Shown: positions 1 through 6,611 of the stretch, piece after piece
Layout of the letters: each line of letters begins with the position of its first letter
How positions within the stretch are numbered: the first letter of the stretch is position 1
Translations under genes and position numbers: made by a program
The notes under the pieces: model-generated
The model's input: only the letters and a program-made list of their open reading frames with translations
Database searches by the model: none
What the model was told of the DNA's origin: nothing
Assembly (NCBI GenBank): GCA_045579745.1
Contig: JAZNMQ010000067.1
Location: forward strand, 1-15,321
DNA from: Flemingiibacterium sp045579745
Lineage (GTDB): Bacteria > Bacillota > Clostridia > Oscillospirales > CAG-272
DNA: 15,321 bases
Reading direction: 5' to 3'

Positions 1-21
1 AGCAAATCCGTCGGAGTTTCG

Positions 22-888
22 CTATTTCATATTATTTACCATTCGTTCGGTAATCTGGGCACTCAGCTCTATAAGCTTCGGATAGGATTGATACGAATGA
101 GTCAGCTCATCAACAAGCATGCATTCCGATTTGATTCCGAACGATTCGGCTTCCTTGCAAAACGACTCGGCATGAATCGGAAATACAACGTCGTCAGACT
201 TGCCGTTTATCATAAGGAAATCCGACTTGCAGCGCTTGCTCAAAAGCGAGCTCGGGCTTGAAATGAGCCTCTGTGAGCTTTGTGCTTCAAAGACGATATC
301 CCGATAATATTCAAGTGCTTCCGAGTAGAATTTGCTCGTGTCGGAGAAGGTCATGACCGTCGGGCCTGACATTGAAACGCATAGCTTAACCTGATCCTTG
401 CTCTCGATCGCCGTCATCAACGCAAGATGAGCTCCTGCTGAATATCCGAGCATCGAAATCCTTTTCGTATCGACATCATATTCCTCGGCATGCTCAATAA
501 TGTAGGCAAGCGCATCCTCGCAGTCATCAAGGCTGTCACGCCATGTCAGTCCGTTCAGCGCATAGCGATAGTTCACTCCAACTATCGTAAATCCGTTTTC
601 GCGAAGATCTGCAAAAAGCGGCTCAAGCTCAGAGTAAAACTGTTCATAAGAGCCCGAGATCCAGCCGCCGCCGTGAATTATCAGAACGGTGGGATTCTTA
701 TCGCTTATACGGTTCGTCGGATAAAGCACCTCAAGCTCGAGATTTTCAGTATCCGTTGTTTTGTAGACTTCAATATTCTGAGTGGATAGGTCGTACTGCT
801 CGGGAGGAGGCTTTAAGCCAACGCCGCAGGACGAGAGAGTACAGGCAAAGATCAAAAATAAAACGCAAATAATCCGCCGCAACGTCAT
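22..888 (-). CDS. alpha/beta-hydrolase lipoprotein (HSL-like esterase)
   Basis: 288 residues. A short basic N-terminus and hydrophobic stretch end in a lipobox (LSSC, lipidated Cys21), so the protein should sit on the outer face of the membrane. The oxyanion-hole motif HGGGW is at 72-76, the nucleophile elbow GYSAG at 148-152 (Ser150), with Asp232 or Asp233 (GKSDD) and His264 (THS) completing a triad. This is the hormone-sensitive-lipase/carboxylesterase arrangement; homologues hydrolyse short acyl or acetyl esters, but the substrate cannot be read here. The ATG follows AGGAGG at 5-bp spacing. It lies 55 bp downstream of the MATE gene on the same strand with no terminator between, so cotranscription is likely. 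Family call is firm, substrate unknown. Confidence 0.9.
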   Translation of the reverse strand: MTLRRIICVLFLIFACTLSSCGVGLKPPPEQYDLSTQNIEVYKTTDTENLELEVLYPTNRISDKNPTVLIIHGGGWISGSYEQFYSELEPLFADLRENGFTIVGVNYRYALNGLTWRDSLDDCEDALAYIIEHAEEYDVDTKRISMLGYSAGAHLALMTAIESKDQVKLCVSMSGPTVMTFSDTSKFYSEALEYYRDIVFEAQSSQRLISSPSSLLSKRCKSDFLMINGKSDDVVFPIHAESFCKEAESFGIKSECMLVDELTHSYQSYPKLIELSAQITERMVNNMK

Positions 889-943
889 AGTCCTCCTGTT
901 GTGATTTTTATGGAAGTAGGCAAAGCCGTGACCAAAGATCAGG

Positions 944-2359
944 CTATAGCTTTATCTTTGCCCATTTTCCGCTTGAAAAACGGTAGGTCATCAATCCAAG
1001 ACGTGTATATTGGTCAATAACCATCGCAAGCCATGCGCCAATTACGCCAAGTCCGAATACATAGCAAAGAAGATAAGTCCAGACCGGACGGAGAATCGCA
1101 ATACAAGCAAGGCTCGTAAATGCGGCGAATTTGGTATCGCCCGCACCTCTGACACATCCGCTGAATATGACCTGCGAGATCTGCGCAGGTGAAATAAACG
1201 CAAGTATCACTAAAATCCTAACGCCTATCGCAACGATCTGATCCACATTTTCCTCGTTGGTGATAAACATATTCATAAGCATATTTCCGCCGAGCGTGAA
1301 CAGTAAGAAGAGCACCATCGCAAGTAAAAATCCGATCCTCTGCGCACTTTTGCCGTAAATTATCGACAGATCGGGGCGTTTTTTTCCGAGGTTCTGACCA
1401 ACAAGCGACGAGGCGGCAACGCCAAGACCGTCACCGAAGCAGAATGACAGATTGCAAATATTCATGCAAATCGTATGTGTGGCGAAATCGACCGTTCCGA
1501 GTTCCGCAACGAGCTTTGCGACCGCAAAAAAGCCGAAGCGCAGAAATACCTGCTCGATCGCCGCAGAGCTTGAAATATTCGCAAGAAGCTTTATGTTTTC
1601 TCCGTCAAGCTTAAAGAGCGAGCCAAAACGCAAAAACAAAAAGCGTTCCTTGATCCTGACCGAGCGAAGCGACATTGCAAACGCCGTAATATTTCCGATA
1701 AGCGTAGCTATCGCGGCTCCGATTACGCCAAGCTTCGGGAAAAAGAGCAGACCGTTTATAAGCAGAGCGTTGAACACGCAGTTTACAATATTCGCCGTAA
1801 CATTTGAGGTCATGGAAATTCGCGTGTTTCCGACACCGCGCTGTGCGGCATTGATAACCATGCTGATTGATGTAAATAGCAAGCCTATCATCGTAATGCG
1901 AAAATACGGCGTAGCGATAGGCAACGTATCGTCCTCAGCTCCCGCGAATCTCAGCACCGGCTCGGTAAATATAAACGCCGCTCCGACGATTATAAGTCCA
2001 AGAACGATACAAGCAGTAACCGCCTGAGCCAAGCATCTGTTAGCATCCTCTTTGCGATTCTCGCCCTTTCTTCGGCTGACTATCGCAGTAACGCCGACAT
2101 TCAGCGCGAAAAATATCGCCATAAAAAGCATCTTAGGCTGATTTGTAAGTCCGACAGCGGCAACAGAGGTGTAGCCCTGCGTGCTGACCATTATCGAGTC
2201 GACAAAATTGACAAGTCCGAGCAGGACCGATTCGGCAGTTGCAGGCCACGCGACCCTTATAAACGATTTGTAAATTTCTTTTGTATTGTATTTCTCCTGC
2301 ATCTTCTGAGACGGCTTCAGCATAAAATCCGGAGCATACAATCTACGAAAAATGTTCAT
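944..2359 (-). CDS. MATE family multidrug/cation antiporter
   Basis: 471 residues, the usual length for MatE proteins, with about twelve hydrophobic segments in two homologous halves. The N-terminal half carries the typical WPATAES and VDSIMVS stretches (residues 38-59) and the second half repeats the pattern (INGLLFFPKLGVIGAAIATLIGN region and a later GLGVIGAWLAM). Such proteins export drugs, metabolites or toxins against a Na+ or H+ gradient in the cytoplasmic membrane. The start ATG has a modest GAGG site. It has its own promoter (2414-2442) right after the feo operon terminator, and the esterase follows downstream. The substrate cannot be inferred. Confidence 0.93.
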   Translation of the reverse strand: MNIFRRLYAPDFMLKPSQKMQEKYNTKEIYKSFIRVAWPATAESVLLGLVNFVDSIMVSTQGYTSVAAVGLTNQPKMLFMAIFFALNVGVTAIVSRRKGENRKEDANRCLAQAVTACIVLGLIIVGAAFIFTEPVLRFAGAEDDTLPIATPYFRITMIGLLFTSISMVINAAQRGVGNTRISMTSNVTANIVNCVFNALLINGLLFFPKLGVIGAAIATLIGNITAFAMSLRSVRIKERFLFLRFGSLFKLDGENIKLLANISSSAAIEQVFLRFGFFAVAKLVAELGTVDFATHTICMNICNLSFCFGDGLGVAASSLVGQNLGKKRPDLSIIYGKSAQRIGFLLAMVLFLLFTLGGNMLMNMFITNEENVDQIVAIGVRILVILAFISPAQISQVIFSGCVRGAGDTKFAAFTSLACIAILRPVWTYLLCYVFGLGVIGAWLAMVIDQYTRLGLMTYRFSSGKWAKIKL

Positions 2360-2413
2360 TATATTAATGCCTCACTATGCGATAGAAGCGCCCGTAACGC
2401 GCTTACTTTAAGA

Positions 2414-2442
2414 ATTATATCACATAAAATTTACATTTGCAA
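2414..2442 (-). promoter_or_regulatory. sigma-A promoter of the MATE-esterase unit
   Basis: On the minus strand: -35 TTGCAA (2442-2437), 17-bp spacer, -10 TATAAT (2419-2414). The predicted start lies near 2407, about 48 bp before the MATE ATG. Confidence 0.8.
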
Positions 2443-2461
2443 TACCTTTTACAAAACTATA

Positions 2462-2500
2462 CAAAAAGCGGTGCGAATACATAAATCCACACCGCTAAAA
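2462..2500 (-). terminator. intrinsic terminator of the feo operon
   Basis: Minus strand: stem AGCGGTG (2496-2490) with CACCGCT (2473-2467) separated by a 16-base loop, then TTTTTG. It sits immediately after the stop of the Cys-rich protein gene and before the MATE promoter. Confidence 0.8.
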
Positions 2501-2502
2501 AA

Positions 2503-2688
2503 TCATTTTCTGTCAGTCGGGGCTTGGTTCAGATGGCAAGCACTACTGCAGTTCTTGCAGTTGCAGCCACACGTTCCCTCGCCGCGTTTTTTTGCGCGAT
2601 ACATATAATAAATCGCGACTGCAACTATTGCTGCGACTACAGCCGCAACAATTATTGTCGATAGATTTTCGCTAAGCCATAAAAGCAT
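2503..2688 (-). CDS. FeoB-associated Cys-rich membrane protein
   Basis: 61 residues: one N-terminal transmembrane helix (about 10-31), a basic stretch, then a cysteine cluster GTCGCNCKNCSSACH with five Cys and one His. This matches the small FeoB_associated family that follows feoB in Clostridia. The role is not settled; an iron-handling or FeoC/FeoA-like accessory role at the inner face of FeoB is the usual guess. The TM-then-basic pattern would leave the Cys-rich tail in the cytoplasm. The ATG lies 9 bp after the feoB stop, with AGAGGTAGG as ribosome binding site overlapping that stop, so translation is probably coupled. Confidence 0.9.
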   Translation of the reverse strand: MLLWLSENLSTIIVAAVVAAIVAVAIYYMYRAKKRGEGTCGCNCKNCSSACHLNQAPTDRK

Positions 2689-2697
2689 ATCCTACCT

Positions 2698-4851
2698 CTA
2701 TTTCAGTTTCATTGTGTCCTGCGACGGACGAAGCAGAAAATACAGTATAATTGCAAGTGCTATAGCTGCCGCTGCAAGTCCGACGGGATTCAGATTCCCA
2801 ATAAAAGCAGAGCCGAACTGATATATCATAAGCGAAACAGCATAGGCGAATACCGTCTGATAGCCAATCGCAAACGCCGTCCATTTCGCGCTGTTCATTT
2901 CAAGTCGAATCGTTCCTATTGCGGCGAAGCAGGGCGCGCAAAGCAGATTGAACGCCATAAATGAGAATGCCGCAAGCTTGCTTCCGTTAAAGAACTGCTG
3001 ACCGATTATCGCAAAATACTCGCTTGCACCCTCGATTATTTCCATGCCGAGCTCTGCTCCTTCCATCGAGGAAAGTGCGCCGAATACGCCGACGATTTCC
3101 TCTTTAGCGACAAGTCCGAGCACGGATGCGACAGCCGACTGCCAGTTGCCAAAGCCGAGCGGAATGAAGAAGAACGCAATAAGCGAGCCGATATTATTGA
3201 GCACCGAAGGCTCGTCACCGTCAGTTATGTAGTGAAGTCCGCCGACAAACGAGAAGCTGTTGAATATCCAGATAAGCACGCTCGCCACAACGATTACCGT
3301 TCCCGCGCGCTTTACATAGCCCCAGCTTCTGTCCCATGTCGAACGCGCAACGTTTGATGCAACGGGCGCGTGATACGCGGGAAGCTCCATGACGAATGCC
3401 GCTGAATCGCCTTTGAACATCTTCGTCTTTTTGAGCATCAGGCCCGATATGATTATCGCGCAGACTCCGAGAAAATATGCCGAGGTTGCTATAAGCGGAC
3501 TGTTTCCGAACAACGCGGAAGCAATAAGACCGACCATCGGCATTTTGGCTCCGCACGGCATAAAGCTTGTGGTAATGATGGTCATACGGCGGTCGCGCTC
3601 GTTTTCGATGGTGCGCGATGCCATGATTCCGGGAACACTGCAGCCGGTACCAACAAGCATCGGTATAAACGATTTTCCGGAAAGACCGAATTTTCTGAAA
3701 ATTCTGTCCATGATAAACGCAACTCTTGACATGTATCCGCAGTCCTCAAGCAGCGAGAGAAGAACAAACAGAATGATCATCTGCGGAACAAATCCGAGCA
3801 CCGCTCCAACTCCGCCAATGATTCCGTCGGAAATCAGGCTGATGAGCCACTCTGCACAGCCGATGCCCGTGAGCCACTCGGTTACGTTCGGGATAATCCA
3901 CTCTCCAAACAGCGTATCGTTCATGAACGTGACGGTAAAATCTCCGACAGTTCCGATGGAAATGGTGTAAACGAGCCACATGATTCCAATGAATATCGGA
4001 AGCGCAAGAATTCGGTTTGTCACGATACGGTCGATTTTTTCGGAGGTCGAAAGCCCACCCTCGTTTTTCTTTTTGTAGGCTGTTCGAACGATTCTCACTA
4101 TGTAGTTATAACGCTCGTTCGTGATGATGCTCTCAGCATCATCGTCAAGCTCCTCCTCGGTCGCTTTGATATCCGATTCGATATGCTCAAGCGTTTTGGG
4201 CGGAATATTTAACTGCTCGAGCACCTTTTCGTCGCGCTCAAAGACCTTTATCGCGTACCAGCGCTGTTGATGCGAGGGCATATCATGAAGACAAGCCTCC
4301 TCGATGTGCGCTATTGCATGCTCGACAGCTCCCGAAAAGATGTGACGCGGAGGGTGCTTTGATTTGTGTGCCGAAAGTATTGCCGCTTCAGCCGCCTCAT
4401 CAATGCCTGTTCCCTTCAGCGCGGAAATAGCTATAACCTTGCATCCAAGAGATGAGGAAAGCTTTTCAAGGTCGATAATGTCGCCCTTCTTTTCAACAAC
4501 ATCCATCATGTTTATCGCAATTACAACGGGAATACCTATCTCGGTAAGCTGTGTTGTCAGATAGAGATTTCGCTCGATGTTGGTTCCATCAACAATATTA
4601 AGTATCGCATCGGGACGCTCGCCGATGATATAATTTCTCGCTACGACCTCCTCAAGCGTGTAAGGCGAAAGCGAATATATTCCCGGAAGGTCGGTGATTA
4701 TCACCCCATCATGCTTTTTAAGCTTGCCTTCCTTTTTCTCAACCGTAACTCCCGGCCAGTTTCCGACATACTGATTAGAGCCGGTCAGCACGTTGAACAA
4801 CGTGGTTTTGCCGCAGTTCGGATTGCCCACGAGAGCAATTTTGATATCCAT
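2698..4851 (-). CDS. feoB: ferrous iron transport protein B (FeoB)
   Basis: 717 residues. The N-terminal G-domain has all motifs: P-loop GNPNCGKT (9-16), G2 Thr36 (GVTVE), DLPG (54-57) and NMMD (114-117, specifying guanine). A helical GDI-like linker follows (about 170-270), then the membrane part with the two Gate regions: GTGCSVPGIMA with PCGAKMP in the first, and NLLCAPCFAAIGTIR in the second. The conserved cysteines fit an Fe(II) path. It imports Fe2+ across the cytoplasmic membrane, coupled to GTP hydrolysis. The ATG has AAGGAG 8 bp upstream. It is separated from feoA by 110 bp containing a hairpin and a GTTAGC-N4-GCTAAC dyad, so it may have partly independent control. Confidence 0.97.
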   Translation of the reverse strand: MDIKIALVGNPNCGKTTLFNVLTGSNQYVGNWPGVTVEKKEGKLKKHDGVIITDLPGIYSLSPYTLEEVVARNYIIGERPDAILNIVDGTNIERNLYLTTQLTEIGIPVVIAINMMDVVEKKGDIIDLEKLSSSLGCKVIAISALKGTGIDEAAEAAILSAHKSKHPPRHIFSGAVEHAIAHIEEACLHDMPSHQQRWYAIKVFERDEKVLEQLNIPPKTLEHIESDIKATEEELDDDAESIITNERYNYIVRIVRTAYKKKNEGGLSTSEKIDRIVTNRILALPIFIGIMWLVYTISIGTVGDFTVTFMNDTLFGEWIIPNVTEWLTGIGCAEWLISLISDGIIGGVGAVLGFVPQMIILFVLLSLLEDCGYMSRVAFIMDRIFRKFGLSGKSFIPMLVGTGCSVPGIMASRTIENERDRRMTIITTSFMPCGAKMPMVGLIASALFGNSPLIATSAYFLGVCAIIISGLMLKKTKMFKGDSAAFVMELPAYHAPVASNVARSTWDRSWGYVKRAGTVIVVASVLIWIFNSFSFVGGLHYITDGDEPSVLNNIGSLIAFFFIPLGFGNWQSAVASVLGLVAKEEIVGVFGALSSMEGAELGMEIIEGASEYFAIIGQQFFNGSKLAAFSFMAFNLLCAPCFAAIGTIRLEMNSAKWTAFAIGYQTVFAYAVSLMIYQFGSAFIGNLNPVGLAAAAIALAIILYFLLRPSQDTMKLK

Positions 4852-4871
4852 TATTAATTCTCCTTCTTGGA

Positions 4872-4924
4872 ATTATATGTCGTCGAATTATATATTCATT
4901 AAAGCGAAGTTAGCGAGGGCTAAC
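4872..4924 (-). promoter_or_regulatory. possible second feo promoter with metal-regulator dyad
   Basis: The dyad GTTAGC-CCTC-GCTAAC (minus strand; 4924-4909) has the same arms as the dyad at the feoA start. Two TATAAT hexamers follow on the minus strand (4892-4887 and 4877-4872). A -35 at 17-bp spacing from the first would fall inside the dyad (CGCTAA, poor match). I infer an operator, and perhaps a weak iron-repressed promoter for feoB alone. The dyad itself is plain; the promoter is tentative. Confidence 0.6.
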
Positions 4925-4941
4925 CACGCTCCTGAAAATAT

Positions 4942-4959
4942 CCGGAGATAGCTCTCCGG
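4942..4959 (-). terminator. feoA-feoB intergenic hairpin (possible partial terminator)
   Basis: CCGGAGA (4942-4948) pairs perfectly with TCTCCGG (4953-4959), loop TAGC shared at the centre. It starts just after the feoA stop. On the minus strand the tail is TATATTTTC, only moderately U-rich, so it could attenuate transcription into feoB or protect the feoA 3' end. Confidence 0.45.
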
Positions 4960-4961
4960 TA

Positions 4962-5183
4962 TTATTCAATTTCGATATTTTCAGCATCCGCCTTGCGCAG
5001 CGAAAGCTCGTATCCGCGAACATTTACCTCTATCGGGTCGCCAAACGGTGCGAGCTTGCGAAGCGTTATCTCAACGCCCTTTGTAATACCCATATCCATT
5101 ATGCGGCGCTTTAAGGCACCCTCTCCGTAGAGCTTAACCACCTTGACTGTTTCGCCGATTTTTGCATCCTTTAATGTGCGCAC
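4962..5183 (-). CDS. feoA: ferrous iron transport protein A (FeoA)
   Basis: 73 residues from the chosen GTG (79 from an upstream ATG at 5201). The fold is the SH3-like FeoA domain: TLKDAKIGETVKVV at the start, the GEGALKRRIMDMGITKG core, then PFGDPIEVNVRGYELSLRK, which is the family signature. It acts in the cytoplasm as a partner of FeoB. I prefer the GTG because GAGGTGA lies 5 bp before it and FeoA proteins normally begin at this point, while the ATG at 5201 lacks a placed ribosome binding site. First gene of the feo operon, transcribed from the promoter at 5297-5325 and so under the dyad at 5274-5289. Confidence 0.93.
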   Translation of the reverse strand: MRTLKDAKIGETVKVVKLYGEGALKRRIMDMGITKGVEITLRKLAPFGDPIEVNVRGYELSLRKADAENIEIE

Positions 5184-5273
5184 TGTAATCACCTCGTCCA
5201 TGCGGCTGCAAAGACTTCCCTGACTTAATTATTTGATGCGGCTCTGCTGCTCGCCGCTATATTTTACCGTTCA

Positions 5274-5289
5274 GTTAGCTTATGCTAAC
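5274..5289. promoter_or_regulatory. DtxR-type operator at the feoA transcription start
   Basis: Perfect inverted repeat GTTAGC-TTAT-GCTAAC, 7 bp downstream of the feoA -10, hence covering the transcription start. It resembles the TTAGG/GCTAA-type half sites of DtxR/IdeR boxes. A second copy with identical 6-bp arms and the same 4-bp spacer length lies at 4909-4924. The neighbouring Fe-type DtxR regulator is the likely binder (inference). Confidence 0.8.
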
Positions 5290-5296
5290 CATCTAT

Positions 5297-5325
5297 ATTA
5301 TAACTCTCATTTCTTAATTTGTCAA
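5297..5325 (-). promoter_or_regulatory. sigma-A promoter of feoA
   Basis: Minus strand: exact consensus -35 TTGACA (5325-5320), 17-bp spacer, exact -10 TATAAT (5302-5297). The leader before feoA is about 100 bases and contains a GCGGC/GCCGC hairpin (5238-5257). A promoter this strong needs the repressor dyad next to it. Confidence 0.9.
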
Positions 5326-5457
5326 TAATTTTTTCGAAATTTCTCAACTTTGGAAATCATAACGATTTATAAAAATTCCGCTGAGCCCACACTTGTGAAA
5401 TTACTACAAATGACCGTCCGCTAATCTATCAATCTTAACAAAACCGCGCACATCCCC

Positions 5458-5486
5458 TTGAATTATTCACAAATTTGTGGTACAAT
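5458..5486 (+). promoter_or_regulatory. promoter of the DtxR-family regulator
   Basis: -35 TTGAAT (5458-5463), 17-bp spacer ending in TGG (extended -10), -10 TACAAT (5481-5486). The GTTAGC dyad is absent here, so the regulator is probably not autoregulated through it. The 5341-5457 stretch before it shows nothing else I can name. Confidence 0.75.
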
Positions 5487-5517
5487 AATATAAACGACAG
5501 CATAGGAGGTGGGAATA

Positions 5518-5877
5518 TTGCAGCTTCAGGAATCGGGAGAGATGTATCTTGAAACGATATATGTGCTAACAAAGAATAACGCGAATGTTCACGCTATTGA
5601 TGTCGTTGAGCATATGGGCTACTCAAAGCCGAGCGTCAGCCGTGCGGTTTCGCTTTTAAAGAGCGGCGGATATCTGACTGTAGCCGCAAACGGTACGCTC
5701 CATCTCACAGATGCAGGGCGTGAGATCGCCGAAAAAATATTCGAACGCCACACGATTCTCAGCCGTATGCTTGTATCTCTCGGCGTTGATGAGGAAACCG
5801 CTGCCCTCGATGCGTGCAAAATTGAGCATGCAATCAGCGATACATCGTTCGAGGCAATAAAAAAGCATTTTTCATAA
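5518..5877 (+). CDS. minimal DtxR/MntR-family metal-dependent repressor, iron-type ligands
   Basis: 119 residues: an N-terminal winged helix (SGEMYLETIY to about 65) and the metal-binding/dimerisation helices, with no C-terminal SH3-like domain (DtxR is about 226 residues, MntR about 142). Aligned by eye, Met9 falls where DtxR has Met10 (MntR has Asp8), Cys100 where DtxR has Cys102 (MntR has Glu99), and Glu103-His104 match the shared Glu-His pair; His78 is a further ligand. This set is that of Fe(II)-responding members, and the gene stands divergent from feoAB with two dyads there. I chose the TTG at 5518, 8 bp after GGAGG; the GTG at 5509 lies inside that ribosome binding site. Family is firm, iron specificity is inference. 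Confidence 0.88.
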   Translation: MQLQESGEMYLETIYVLTKNNANVHAIDVVEHMGYSKPSVSRAVSLLKSGGYLTVAANGTLHLTDAGREIAEKIFERHTILSRMLVSLGVDEETAALDACKIEHAISDTSFEAIKKHFS

Positions 5878-5888
5878 TATTTTCATAG

Positions 5889-5928
5889 AAAAAGCTTCCG
5901 TGAACAATTCTCCACGGAAGCTTTTTTT
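5889..5928. terminator. bidirectional terminator between regulator and thioredoxin genes
   Basis: AAAAAGCTTCCGTG (5889-5902) pairs with CACGGAAGCTTTTT (5913-5926) around a 10-base loop. T-runs follow on both strands, so it can end the plus-strand regulator transcript and the minus-strand thioredoxin transcript. Confidence 0.9.
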
Positions 5929-5935
5929 ATTTAAG

Positions 5936-6247
5936 CTATTTAAGCAGCTCCTCGAGCTCTGCCATCGGACGGTAGCCGATAGCGGATTTTACAACCTCTC
6001 CGCCTTTGATGAGCTTAACTGTCGGAATGCTCATGATGCCAAAGCGTCTTGCAAGCTCGGGTTCTTCATCAACATTGACCTTGCCAACCTTGATCTCACC
6101 CTCATATTTCTCAGCAAGAGCCTTAATCTCGGGTGCCAGCATACGGCACGGGCCGCACCAGACTGCCCAAAAGTCAAGCAGCACCGGAATATCCGATTTT
6201 GTAACCTCGGACTCGAAATTTGCGCTTGTAATTGTGATCTCAGCCAT
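5936..6247 (-). CDS. trxA: thioredoxin
   Basis: 103 residues, full-length classical thioredoxin. The redox motif WCGPC is at 30-34 (Cys31, Cys34), with Asp25 in LLDFWA and the cis-proline loop SIPTV near 75. It reduces protein disulfides in the cytoplasm. The ATG has AAGGGGGA upstream. It starts one base after the stop of the ferredoxin-thioredoxin reductase gene, so the two are almost certainly cotranscribed and coupled, and this thioredoxin is the probable substrate of that reductase. No flavin NADPH-thioredoxin reductase gene is nearby. Confidence 0.96.
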   Translation of the reverse strand: MAEITITSANFESEVTKSDIPVLLDFWAVWCGPCRMLAPEIKALAEKYEGEIKVGKVNVDEEPELARRFGIMSIPTVKLIKGGEVVKSAIGYRPMAELEELLK

Positions 6248-6248
6248 T

Positions 6249-6455
6249 TTACTTGTCCCCCTTAGATTTATAATACAGCATGCAATGGCAGAAGCCCTCG
6301 AACTCGGGGTCCTTTATTTGGTCACGGAACTCCTTGCACATGCATTTGTTATCGTCGTTGATTTCAAGACGGCAAGGGCAATAACCGCCCTTTTTTTCAA
6401 GCCCTTCTTTTATCATACGAACGACTTCGTTGTCGGGATTTAGTGATATTTTCAT
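6249..6455 (-). CDS. ferredoxin-thioredoxin reductase, catalytic (beta) subunit
   Basis: 68 residues, shorter than the plant subunit. Six cysteines lie in three CxC motifs: CPCR (Cys26, Cys28), CMC (Cys38, Cys40) in CMCKEF, and CHC (Cys56, Cys58). By the chloroplast enzyme, Cys26, 38, 40 and 56 should hold a [4Fe-4S] cluster and Cys28-Cys58 form the active disulfide, passing electrons from ferredoxin to thioredoxin. No variable (alpha) subunit gene is present, as in other anaerobe and archaeal relatives. The middle CxC lies 7 residues earlier than in the plant protein although the outer motifs keep their distance. ATG follows AGGAGGA. Thioredoxin follows after one base. Confidence 0.88.
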   Translation of the reverse strand: MKISLNPDNEVVRMIKEGLEKKGGYCPCRLEINDDNKCMCKEFRDQIKDPEFEGFCHCMLYYKSKGDK

Positions 6456-6485
6456 TAAATTCCTCCTGTTTTATACGTTCCAAAC

Positions 6486-6518
6486 AGTCAATTGCAAAAC
6501 GGAGTTTTGCAATTGACT
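6486..6518. repeat. perfect 15-bp inverted repeat
   Basis: AGTCAATTGCAAAAC (6486-6500), loop GGA, and its exact reverse complement (6504-6518). No T-run follows on either strand. On the minus strand it starts directly after a TATAAT (6524-6519) and ends about 30 bases before the FTR start, so it would form a hairpin at the very 5' end of the FTR-trx transcript, or be an operator or a dispersed palindromic element. Confidence 0.8.
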
Positions 6519-6533
6519 ATTATACGGTAAAGA

Positions 6534-6552
6534 CTCAGGATGCTACCCTGAG
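6534..6552. repeat. small hairpin CTCAGG/CCTGAG
   Basis: CTCAGG (6534-6539) pairs with CCTGAG (6547-6552) around a 7-base loop. It lies upstream of the putative FTR -10 hexamer, between two other hairpins. No recognisable -35 stands at the right distance. Function unknown. Confidence 0.5.
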
Positions 6553-6570
6553 CAAAATTAGTATACCAAA

Positions 6571-6599
6571 CCCGACGACGATTTTTCGCTGTCGGGTTT
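6571..6599. terminator. terminator hairpin downstream of ilvE
   Basis: AAACCCGAC pairs with GTCGGGTTT around a 14-base loop, immediately 3' of the aminotransferase stop. The plus-strand tail GCATTTTT is U-rich; the minus-strand tail is weak. Its position makes it the end of the ilvE transcript. Confidence 0.6.
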
Positions 6600-6611
6600 G
6601 CATTTTTAAAA

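Noticed and set aside
3389..3970. Open frame of 193 codons on the plus strand inside feoB
   Set aside because: Antisense shadow of the FeoB membrane domain; no ribosome binding site or recognisable motif.
5509..5517. GTG at 5509 as start of the DtxR-family regulator
   Set aside because: This GTG is part of the AGGAGGTG ribosome binding site itself; the TTG at 5518 is at normal spacing and starts the conserved helix directly.
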